From Nageia nagi (lineage: Eukaryota > Pinophyta), in NCBI GenBank assembly GCA_050084985.1, contig JBITNC010000001.1, forward strand, positions 182,528,001 through 182,592,000: a DNA stretch of 64,000 nucleotides. The letters run 5' to 3'. The translations under genes were made by a program, and so were the position numbers. The notes beneath the pieces are model-generated. The model did no database searches, was not told where the DNA came from, and worked only from the letters and a program-made list of their open reading frames with translations. This document shows, one piece after another, positions 48,243-58,184 of this stretch; position 1 is the first letter of the stretch; the number at the start of each line of letters is the position of its first letter.

Positions 48243-48722
48243 TGTTAAAAATTGTAATATAGGATTGTATAATATTTTTTTAATGTAAATTAACTTAATA
48301 CTTAAAGTATTTTTAAATACCTTAAAGCATTAAGAGAATAAATATAAAAAGAGGAATAAATATAGAAACAAGCTTGAACCTCACCCTTGGGTAAAAATAA
48401 GGTTAAAAAGATAGGCTTTTTCTTATAAATAAAGAGGTACCCCTCTCATTATATAATTTGATCAACCATAATAATACTTATCTTATAAATTTGTAGGAAT
48501 GCTCTTGTAAAAGCTTTGTTGAAGATTTGTAGGAGAGTTATCTTGTGAGAAGTAATAAAATGATAGTTCAAAGAGGATGTACTCCCAAGAGATGGAGGAA
48601 CCACTATACATGATGTATTATTTTTTATGTGATTGATTATTACTTTGATACAAAGATGAATATTAGATTTGTTAGAGAAGATTCAAGGTGATCTTAATTT
48701 ATGAAATCCTTTAATTCCATTA
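48243..48722 (+). repeat. 3' LTR of family X copy 2 (480 bp)
   Basis: Starts TGTTAAAAATTGTAATAT after the purine run AAAAGAGAG, and ends TTAATTCCATTA. Confidence 0.88.
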
Positions 48723-48935
48723 ATGGCCTTCGATTTGTAATTACCTTGTATAACTTTTTTGTTTTGTTTTCTCACACAAAATATGCATTGTGCATTAGGA
48801 TTAGATTCTTTGCCATTTTTAAAATCAATTAGCCTACATAAAGGTATTATGGTAATTGAATCTATCTTTCCTTTTGTGCATGATATTTTTATCCAGGTTA
48901 AATCATTTCGATAAAATAGTTATTTTCCTTAAATA
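48723..48935 (-). pseudogene. MULE transposase copy 2, N-terminal part
   Basis: Counterpart of 13780-13960, cut from the rest by the family X insertion. The - strand keeps the pattern of the copy 1 N-terminus (the LIDFK and NPNAQCIF region), with stops. Confidence 0.6.
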
Positions 48936-49469
48936 TCTTAGACATGTAGATTAAAAATTCTATTCTATTTAAATGTCATTATGTTTTAGTTAACTACATA
49001 AAATAAAATATATAAGATGCATTATAACATAGTATAAGGCATTCATTGGTTTCAAACATCCATTTCTCTTAAAATGTGAATTAAAATCATAAAGCACATG
49101 AGTTTCTTAATAAGATGCATGAGGAAAACATAGTTTAATGCAATGCAATAAAAATATTAGTTAAGAATAACCAAAAACATATTATTTACATACATCTAGA
49201 GGCCATATTTTGTATTAATGTTTAAAATGTATGAATTTTAGAAGGGTCTTCATAAAACTATATAGCTGAGATAAATATAAACATAAGAGTTTAACATCAT
49301 GCATACTTGCTACATTCTAAAAACAACCATCATTTATGGAGTAAATATCCAAAATAATAAGGTTCCTAAAAATACTAAGTTCCTAAACAATTACTAGCAA
49401 TACATTGACTAATAGAAATACATTAAGTAGTACCCAAAAAAAACATAAAATACTCCTACTTTTTAGCTC

Positions 49470-51000
49470 CACTCCCTTTCCAACATGGTGGGATTCCTAA
49501 AAGGGGCATGAATTGTTGCTCCTTATAGTTGTTCTTGTAGTATTTGTTGTACATGTTTCTTAATACTATTGTGTAAAGCTTGGATTCTATCCCACTTCAT
49601 CATATATTGGACTAGGAGCACCTTTTCTTAACAATACTTCTGCAAGCATCTCATTTTGGATCTTATTACTAAAAGATATCCTTACTTAAAACTCTTTTAC
49701 CCTCTCCTCTTGTGTATGTATTGTTGTCTCTACATTGGTAGGCTTGACTTCTTTCCCTCTTAGATCTCTCTCAAGATGACTTTGTGGTGCTTTCTCAAAC
49801 ATCTTCTTAATCTCTCTAATTTTGAATTCCTTTGAAGATGTTCATTCCTCTAAATTAATAAATTGCACCTCTTTAAATGTTCCTTATCTTATCTATGTTC
49901 CTCTTTATTCCTTTCTTTGGTGTTGCTCCTTGTTCTCCTTGAGATTAGATTATTTTTGTTTCACTACATCCTCCATTCTTCTTTTTTTTGCTCCTCTTTC
50001 TTTGTTCCATTTTCTTATGTTATTTTTATAACTTCTCTATCAATTTCTACTATTTCAATGAAAAATGAGTCTATTTTTTTTGTGACCACATTGTTGAGAG
50101 TTTCCTTACTATAATTATTAGCTTGCATAAGGTTTTCAGCTACTACTATCTCTTCTATCATTATCTTTGATATGTCCCCCATTTCTTTACCTTGTGATGT
50201 TTCATTCTCTTCCCCATGAATGTTATCTAGCCCAAATGTTATTTTTTCTTTCCCTTTCATCAACCTTGTCTCCATTATAGTGGGATCCTTTCTTAGCTTT
50301 CTTCCCCTCCTTCTTTGATTTGAATATGCTAGCCACATGGGTGTTTTCCTCTTGCTCAAAAATTTTAACCCTAAGGTTCTTGTTCTCCCTTGTGTTGAAT
50401 ACCTAGCCTCCAACTAAGATTCCTACCCTTGTCATCCTCTTGGGTATATTTTCTAATGCTCTTTCATACACAAGTTTCATCACTCCACCATGAATTAGGC
50501 ATGGTGTTAAATTTGCCTTAAAGTTTCTTATAGAAATGCTCATTGAATTGAAAATAAAGAAGATAAAATTCATCCTATCTATTTTAGGAAAAGCAAAGTG
50601 TTTGATAAGACTAAAATGATGGGTATAGAGCTTATTTTACCTTCCTTAAATAGTTATATATCTCATCAAGGCCTTGGCTATCTCCTTCCAAGGCTTTGGA
50701 ATGCAATTTTGCAATACCTCCATCTAAAACTTATCCAAAATGAGCCCTTGCATATAGGTCTAAATCAACTTATCTCTAGCTACAAACTTATTCACCCTAC
50801 CTTCCCTTCTTACTTTTATTCCTACATTTGGTAGGTGGGTTACTTGGGCAATTTTCTCTATTGAGAATACTAGCTTCAAACCATTGACATTGCCAATACC
50901 TTCATTCTAATATTTTGCAACTTCTAGTGATATTTGTTCATCTTCACCCCTACATGCATTCATAAACCTATCTAAAACTCCCTCACAAAGAAGACACCAT
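49470..51000 (-). pseudogene. Repeat A - strand protein, unrecognised, copy 2
   Basis: Reads LFSIEKIAQVTHLPNVGIKV, GRVNKFVARDKLI, PKPWKEIAKALMRYITI, HHFSLIKHFAFPKIDRMNFI, FFIFNSMSISIRNFKANLTP, IHGGVMKLVYERALENIPKR and MTRVGILVGG, then a stop and VFNTRENKNLRVKIFEQEEN, THVASIFKSKKEGKKAKKG and a charged tail. Stops differ from those in copy 1, so both decayed independently from a coding ancestor. The 132-codon frame at 50413-50015 starts in a shifted frame and is partly a shadow. Function unknown; it has a globular region with a Lys/Glu tail. Confidence 0.5.
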
Positions 51001-51774
51001 ACTTTTGTATTTTTTCTAGTCTCCTATTTTGATGTCAACTCCCTTCATACCAAATATCCACCCATTTTTGAAGGTACAAGATATTTGAGACTAAAATGTT
51101 GGTTATTTTCTAGAGTGCAATTTCCTTAATCATTTGGGTGTTTTTCTACTCCTTCCCTAGGTTAATGCTAAATGATGTAATTTTATTTTTAGTTAATGTA
51201 TGCCATATATCACATCACCTCAAAATTGTAGTAACAAGCTTGTAATTATAATTATTAATTATCCATTATCATTTTATACTCATATTTTCTATATTTTACA
51301 ATGCTTGATATAAAATGACATTATTCGTGCTTCAGATATACTCCATTTAAAATCTTTAGAATGTTGGGTTTTCTATTAAAATCTTGTTTGTATGCCATGA
51401 TGCATTCTTCTCTTCATTTGTAACTATAACTTTATTTCCATATATGATTTCAATGTTGTATTCTTCTAAGGGTTTTCCTAGCTTGCAAATATTTCTCATT
51501 GGTCATGCAAAAATGGTATGAAAATTCCAATGGTTAAGATTACAACAAGCTAAAAATTTGTTCATGTAGAAAGAATTATGTAAATGTAGCCCAAAATTAA
51601 CATACGAGTACAAATCAAAAGAAAAACAAAAGCCTAGATCTCATTTAGGCAACATGCATTGTAAAAAAAGTCCCATACCTAGAGATCTAGGGTTCTACAA
51701 CTATAAAGGGTTGACCAATTCAATTTGCATCCAAAAAATTAAACAGTATGGGTAGGTACATAGCATAGGTTGGT

Positions 51775-52244
51775 GAGTTTTAATATTTGTTTTATAATTC
51801 TTGCTATACACCCATATTATATATGATATATGCCTAAAATATAACTAAAATCATAGTTAAAGTTTTTGTAGTTCTCACTATATGCCCATAATATAACTAA
51901 AATTGTAGTTAAAGTTTTTGTAGTCCTTTTTATACACCCATAATATAACCACTATACACCTATAATATATCTCATTCAAAAATTTAAAAAAAAATTATTC
52001 TTATTTCTCACTATATGCCCATAATATAATTGTTATACACCCATAATATATCTCATAAAAAAAATTCAACATTTTCTATTCTTATTTATCAATATACACC
52101 CATATTATCCTAAGCCATATACACCCATAATATATCTATTTTCCAAATTTCTAATTTTTTCATGTTTCTCACTATACACCCATGTTATTTTTGATATAAT
52201 CCCATGATATATGTGTGAATTTGGTCAAAGGATAGGTTCTTCCA
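51775..52244. repeat. Right terminal inverted repeat of the MULE
   Basis: Reverse complement of parts of 28665-29420. Seen on the + strand as repeated TATACACCCATAATATA and TATATGCCCATAATATA words separated by TTTCTCACTA spacers, ending GGATAGGTTCTTCCA. Confidence 0.8.
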
Positions 52245-53452
52245 ATATTTATTCCATTACAAATCAAAAGTAATATAACTTTTTTTGAGATAAACTAGAA
52301 GGTAACATTGCAAACTAAAGGAAGGAAGACTTACTTTAATTGATGAAGAATTATAAGCATAACTAGAATCTCCATATCCACCCTTCATGTCAAGCACTTC
52401 TCCATTGCTGGACTTTAAAGTGGTGACTATAACTATGATTTCTTATCTAGTTCCATGAAAACTTATCCTCTACCAATAATCAACTTATTATGATTAGAAC
52501 TAAGAACATGAAACTTGCTTCTTCTTGGGGGAAAGGTAGGAATGAATTGGACTTGAGGAATATTTATAGTTATAACTTGCTTTTCTGATGTAAAAAAAGT
52601 GATGTGAACTAACAATATTTCATTTTGGGAGCAGTATCATGGAGGAATCCTCATCATAATTCCCTCTATCAGTGTTTTGATTTGGAAGTATCCAAAAAGA
52701 AATTTAAACCAATTTCAACAAGAATCTGTATAATATATCATGGTAAGTAATTTTTGTAAGGTATTTGAGAGGTTCTAAATCTACTGAACCTACTTTAGTT
52801 TTCTTTGTTGATGTAAAGAGAATGCATTGAGCTAATGATATTTTGCTTTGGATTTGCAAAGTTAATCTTTGTACACATTGTATTCATTGTAAGTCATGTA
52901 AACACCTTTAGGCTTGGCCCTGCGTGTAGAACAACCATTGATTTGGAAGTTTCCTTACTAAACTTTTTCTCTTTTTTTCTAACCAATTTAACAATACATC
53001 TACTTTAGGCATTGCTTATGTATTAAATACTTTAAATGGGTTCTTTTTTTGTATGGATGGTTAGTTTTTGTAGATAACTACTTATCAATTTTTTTGTTAT
53101 CCTTCAAGTTTTTTGGAACATTATTTTATTTTATTGTGAAAGATGAAGAGTATATTATTCCTCAGGTTAAAATATGTGAACACCTGCTTATATGGACCTA
53201 TCATTATCATTTTCAGTTTCCTCTTATTCAATCTTTAATATGTTGGATTGTTATAATATTTTTGAAAAGTATTATAATATTCATCTCATTTAATAAAATT
53301 AAAAAATAAAGTATTAATCATTTTTTCAATTTATTATAATTTTTTTAGTTTATTATAATATTTTTAAGGTTTATTTTTTCTTAAATAATATCAATTATTA
53401 TATTTATCATCTTCTATGGGATAGTGTAATTAGTTTTGGTTTTGGTTCTATA
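52245..53452. other. AT-rich spacer, no genes recognised
   Basis: Lies between the MULE and the next LTR element. The 86-codon frame at 53049-53309 is Phe/Ile-rich low-complexity sequence with no motif and is probably chance. No repeats pair with it elsewhere in the window. Confidence 0.45.
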
Positions 53453-54550
53453 TGTAATATCCCCAAAACTCACAAAATGCGATTTTTGTTAAAGTGTAAT
53501 ATTCCAAAGTTAAAATATCACTACTTAGGAATTTATATATATTTTTTATATTTTTCTATCTAGCTCAATTCAAATCAGATCTGTAAATTGAATAAGAAAT
53601 AGAGCCAGAAATGAATTTTATTCTTCAAGAGCTGGGAAATCCCAAATGGATAAGTACAATACTCAAGGAAAAATACCTAAATGCTCAAGAAGGGGGATGT
53701 TTGCCCTCACAAAGTAGATTTAGATGATCTGGCCTTGTAAGTTCTTCAATCTCTTCTCCCTAATGCTGGACGAGCCTCCTCACATTGATTCAGTTGGTTT
53801 GAATCTAGGACATACCTCCTCACATTGATTTGGTAGGTTAGATCTAGATTTAGAATATGGTCGCACTGGTTGGATCTAGATCTACCCCACTAGCTGGATC
53901 TAGATCAGGGATAGAATAGTTCCACCACATTGGCTCGAACTAATTCCAATAACTCCACCTCACTATCTCGATCTACTCTAGCAACTCCACCTCACTAGCT
54001 CAAGCTACTATCCTAGCTTAGGTAAGAACTCCTCCACATTAGCTTAAGCTCTCCCACTAAGCTACCTGGAAAGCTGCAACTCCACTAGCTGCTAACCCTT
54101 GAAAAGAGATAAACTCTGATGATCTTCCAGCATACCACAAATGATGCATCCCATCTCCTTTTATAGAAGATCTCTCATACCTTGGAATCACCCAAAGTGC
54201 AACGTCCCTCTTTTGGTGTCTTGGGATGACAAATTAAATCATCTAGGGACCCAGGAAGCCCAATGTCCCATAATGGTTGCCTAGAGATGCCAAATTACAA
54301 GATCAATGGCTCATAAATGTAATGTCCCATTATGAGAGACTAATATTGCATTAATTACAAATAATTGAGCTAGATTAATTAAATAAAATCTAAGGGTGAG
54401 TGGTCTCTTTAGCCTTGGTTACAGAAATAAATGTAAAATATTAATAAAATACTCCTAAATTAATTTACTTTTGGTTTCTCCTCCTTTGCCATGAACGTCA
54501 CACTCCAAGAGGAGAGAAAGTGGATGTTTTACAAATTTGGGGACATTACA
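53453..54550 (-). repeat. 3' LTR of the gag-protease element (1098 bp)
   Basis: On the + strand it runs TGTAATATCCCCAAAAC to GGGGACATTACA, so on the element's strand it reads TGTAATGTCCCC...ATTACA. It pairs with 56923-58028. Confidence 0.93.
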
Positions 54551-54565
54551 AGTCTCCCCTTCCTG
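54551..54565 (-). promoter_or_regulatory. Polypurine tract of the gag-protease element
   Basis: The - strand reads AGGAAGGGGAGACT immediately before the 3' LTR. Confidence 0.8.
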
Positions 54566-55169
54566 AATTGCTTGTCCCTAAGCAACTCAAGATAAATTAG
54601 CCCTTCTCTTTCCCATCCTAAAAAGCTGTAATGCGGATGAAAGAATAAGGAGAAAGAGTTCTGATTTTTTGCTATAAGTGATGGCCAAAATGTCTACCTT
54701 CATAGCTCCACAACCCAACATCCAAGTCCTGAATGAAATCAAGGAGTGCTAGTGGGTTATCTTCTATCCAAGACTACATCACATGATGGGAGGGAGAATT
54801 TGTAATTTTAGCAAGCATGAATACATTCGTCCCAACATCCCAATGGTCTAAGATGATGGAAAATTTGTCCCAAAAACTTTTGTAGCAATATACTTGTAAC
54901 AGGGACATATATGCCAAAGAGAAGTAAATCTAACCAATAAGTATTATCACTTATTTCCAATCTTTAATCAACCTCCAACTTATTATCCAGAAAAAGAACA
55001 CTCTTAACCAATTCATTAGTGGCTCAGCAAATGTGGGCGTGTTACCTTGGGACTAGGTGATGTCTTGCATGGTAGTTCTATTTAGGATGTGAGGAATGAT
55101 TTGATGTTGCTACTTTGGATCTTCTATTACTTCCAATTAATGGGCTTGTGAAGTGGCTCTATTGCTACC

Positions 55170-56690
55170 CTACAATCCTCTCATGATGACCTCCTTTCCA
55201 TTTGCCAGGAACTTCATTTCCAAGTTGTCATAATTTGTTCTAATCTCCCCCAAAGTTTTTAGCCATTGAATTCCAAAGACCATGTGCAAGGTCCCTCCCA
55301 TGGGATATACATAGAAATCACTTCTCATAGAGTAATTATTAGTCTCAATTGGAAGTTTTCTAATCACCTTATTGCAAAATGAGATCTGACCATTACCATT
55401 GGCCATATTGAATCCTTCAAAATGTCCATCCTTACTCCTTTCTCAACAGCAAATAAAGCATCAATGAAGTTGTGAGATGCCCCTCCATCAATAAGAATAG
55501 GCACTTCTTCTCCTAGAGCTCTTCCCTAAATGCATAATGTAGAGCAATGGGGTGCTCCACTAATGGTGGCCAAGGTGTCGTGAGTGGAAAACTCTTCCAT
55601 AAATTCTGAAATGCTCCATAGATCTAATTCAGGTTCCTCCATCTCCACCACCTCTACATAACTGAGCTGCACCTTCCCATTGCAATGATGGCCTAGCTCC
55701 CATGATCCTCTATAGATAAAGCACATTTTCCTTCTCATTTTAGAACATGAGATCTCCTGATCCCTTTATGTTTGCTCTAATGGTCATGCATTTCTCTTTG
55801 GTAGAGATGTGAGCCTTCCTTGGCTCCCATTCATTTTACTTGCTGGCATAATTTATTACTGAGGTGGTTGCATCCTTCTTTGATTATTCTTTCCTCAGAT
55901 CAAATTGGTTGATTCAAGTGCTACGACCCTTGTAATTGCCTTATCAAGATCATTTGGCTCAAATGCTTTGATAGATGCTCTGATATTTTCATTCAAACCC
56001 TCCATGAATATAGCCATCCTTCTAGCTTCTGATAGATTTGAAACCATAATAGAAACATTCATAAACTCATCTACATATTCTTCAACTGTACCTTTTTATT
56101 AGATCTTGGTGAGCTCATGGAAGTAACTTTCTTCAGTCTTCTTTTCAAAATGTTCTAGCAACCTTTGGCAAAATTCATCAAAAGTTGAGATTTGGTCATG
56201 CCCTAATGTTTTCAATCCATGGTGCCACCACTCATAGGCTCATCCCTTCAGGGAGAGTGTGGCAAAATGTATGGCCTCATCTTCTACCATGGAATTGAAA
56301 TATAGGTACATTTGGAGCTGGTGAATCCATCCTCTTGCTGAGATCCCCACACCTCCATCAAATTTCTCTAATTGGATCTTCTATAATGGCTCCTTAAAGA
56401 TAGGTGGGTGTCCTCCTTATCCTCCCTCCAATTTTTCATGAAATTCTTCAAAAGATATGATGTTTTTGTACTCTATTGGTTTGGCCATGTACTCATCAAA
56501 CAATTGGTTGAGCCTCTCCCGATGTCTTTGATAAATATCCTTTGGATCTTCCTCTTTTTTGAAAAGAGGCTTAGGTGAAATAGATATAGACTTTTGGTAA
56601 TGAGATATAGCCCTAGATGAGCTCTCTCCTTGGCCATTTCTATTCTACCAGCTAGGTGGTGGAGTCTGGTTCCCTCTTCGGGATGTGAGT
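55170..56690 (-). pseudogene. Ty3/gypsy gag and aspartic protease remnant
   Basis: From the 5' side (56690 downward): a gag region with GWIHQLQMYLYFNSM, YEWWHHGLKTLGHDQ and FDEFCQRLLEHFEKK (56350-56120), typical of the gypsy Retrotrans_gag domain, then GTVEEYVDEFM and RRMAIFMEGLNENIRASIK; a damaged zinc knuckle, CFIYRGSWELGHHCNGK (55740-55680), whose second Cys is replaced; and a protease region with PILIDGGASHNFIDALF (55510-55460, where DSG/DTG is usual but Gly follows Asp directly), then FYVYPMGGTLHMVFGIQWL and LGEIRTNYDNLEMKFL (55406-55170). Several stops interrupt gag and the gag-protease link. After the last stop (about 55165), no pol domain follows before the polypurine tract. Confidence 0.85.
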
Positions 56691-56908
56691 ATCTATAATT
56701 GCTCTATCATCTTCCTTAATGCATCTAGGATGGCTATGTTGGAATTGACCATGTTCCCTTGTTTGGCTTCCTCCCACTCTTCAGATCCCTCCAGATCTAT
56801 TACGTCTCTCTCCTCCAAGCTCAGCTAGTAATCAGGATCACTTCTTCCTCTCAATTAGTAATTATGAATCTTGAGTTGCATGAGCTAATATAGGCTAACA
56901 GGAAACCT

Positions 56909-56921
56909 GGCTTTGATACCA
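56909..56921 (-). promoter_or_regulatory. Primer binding site of the gag-protease element
   Basis: The - strand reads TGGTATCAAAGCC next to the 5' LTR. It matches the initiator-Met primer site except for one G to A change. Confidence 0.9.
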
Positions 56922-56922
56922 C

Positions 56923-58028
56923 TATAATATCCTCAAAACTCACAAAATGCAATTTTTGTTAAAGTGTAATATTCTAAAGTTGAAATATCACTACTTAGGA
57001 ATTTATATATATTTTTATATTTTTCTATCTAGTTCAATTCAAATTGAATCTGCAAATTGAACAAGAAATAGAGCTAGAAATGAATTTTATTCTTCAAGAG
57101 CTAGGATGTCCCAAATGGACAAGTACAATACTCAAGGAAAAATACCCAAAAGCTCAAGAAGGGGGATGTTTGCCCTCACAAAGTAGATTTGGATGATCTG
57201 GCCTTGCAAGTTCTTCAATCTCTTCTCCCCAATGCTGGATGAGCCTCCTCACACTGATTCAGTTGGTCTAGATCTAGGATGTTCCTCCTCACACTAATTT
57301 GGTAGGTTAGATCTAGATCTAGAATATGGTCACACTGGCTGGATCTGGATCTACCCCACTAGCTAGATTTGGATCAAGGATGGAATAGTTCCACCACACT
57401 AGCTCAAACTAATTCCAGTTACTCCACCTCACTATCTCGAGCTACTCTAGCAACTCCACCTCACTAGCTCAAGCTACTATCCTAGCTTAGGTAAGAACTC
57501 CTCCACACTTTCTTGAGCTCTCCCACTAAACTTGCTAGAAAGCTGCAACTCCACTAGCTGCTAACCCCTAGAAAGAGATAAAATTTGATGATCTTCTAGC
57601 ATACCCCAAATGATGCATCCCATCTCCTTTTATAATAAGATCTCTCATACCTTGGAATCACCCAAAGTACAATGTCCCTCTTTTGGTGTCTTGGGATGAC
57701 AAATTAAATCATCTAGGGACCTAGGAAGCCCAATGTCCCACAATGGTTGCCTAGAGATGCCAAATTACAAGATCAATGGCTCATAAATGCAACATCCCAT
57801 TATGAGAGACTAATATTGCATTAATTACAAATAATTGAGCCAGATTAATTAAATAAAATCCAAGGGTGAGTGCCTCAAGGATCTCTTTAGCCTTGGTTAC
57901 AGAAATAAATGCAAAATATTAATAAAATACTCCTAAATTAATTTATTTTTGGTTTCTCCTCCTTTGCCATGAACGTCACACTCCAAGAGGAGAGAAATTG
58001 GATGTTTTACAAATTTGGGGACATTACA
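56923..58028 (-). repeat. 5' LTR of the gag-protease element (1106 bp)
   Basis: The direct partner of 53453-54550. The main indel is about 9 extra bases near 57870 (TGCCTCAAGGATCTC). Its inner end has TA where the other LTR has TG. Confidence 0.93.
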
Positions 58029-58184
58029 CTATAAAAGTAGTTTTAAGGTTCAAACTCTTATCTTTTATTTATGTTATGAGGCTAAAGAGGTTTGTCGATC
58101 CATTATGCCTCAACATAGGTTCTAGAAGCCTTTGAGGGATTTTAGAAATACAAGATGCGTACATGTAGTTTCATATAAATAAAT

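Larger units (their letters stand above)
43712..48722 (+). mobile_element. Non-coding LTR element, 5.0 kb, family X (copy 2)
   Basis: Inserted in the N-terminal part of the MULE transposase, between GTATGATGAT and ATGGCCTTCG; copy 1 shows the joined site TATGATGGCCTTCG near 13775. The 5-bp flanks are ATGAT and ATGGC, a poor match, so the target duplication has decayed or been altered. The LTR ends are also eroded (TATTAG... and ...CCATTA instead of TG...CA). The internal region contains everything in the 2.3-kb relative plus about 2.7 kb more (roughly 45000-47650) with tandem repeats. No gag or pol frame is visible anywhere. Confidence 0.88.
28665..52244. mobile_element. Repeat A, copy 2: large MULE bounded by long terminal inverted repeats
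   Basis: The left end TGGAAGATCCTATCCTTT (28665) is matched by the reverse complement of the right end, TGGAAGAACCTATCCTTT (52244 inward), and the inverted similarity continues for several hundred bp on both sides. Long TIRs, a MULE transposase on the - strand and no LTRs together identify a Mutator-like element. Removing the two nested LTR elements (2.3 and 5.0 kb) leaves about 16.2 kb, unusually large for a MULE. The flanking 9-mers (TTGCAACAA left, ATATTTATT right) do not match, so there is no target-site duplication under these ends. The order within is left TIR, + strand reading regions, tandem arrays, - strand transposase, second - strand protein, right TIR. Confidence 0.78.
53453..58028 (-). 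mobile_element. Gag-protease-only Ty3/gypsy-like LTR element
   Basis: A complete structural unit on the - strand: two 1.1-kb LTRs that are nearly identical by eye, the 5-bp target duplication CTATA (53448-53452 and 58029-58033), a primer site next to the right LTR and a polypurine tract next to the left LTR. The internal 2.4 kb contains only gag, a zinc knuckle and aspartic protease. Reverse transcriptase, RNase H and integrase are missing, so this copy depended on a relative in trans. It is the best-preserved, and by LTR similarity probably youngest, element in the window. Confidence 0.93.

Noticed and set aside
28656-52253. A 9-bp target-site duplication for MULE copy 2
   Set aside because: The flanking 9-mers TTGCAACAA and ATATTTATT do not match, so none is claimed.
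53049-53309. 86-codon frame as a possible membrane protein
   Set aside because: Composition is what AT-rich DNA gives by chance (Phe, Ile, Leu). There is no partner copy to test and no motif.
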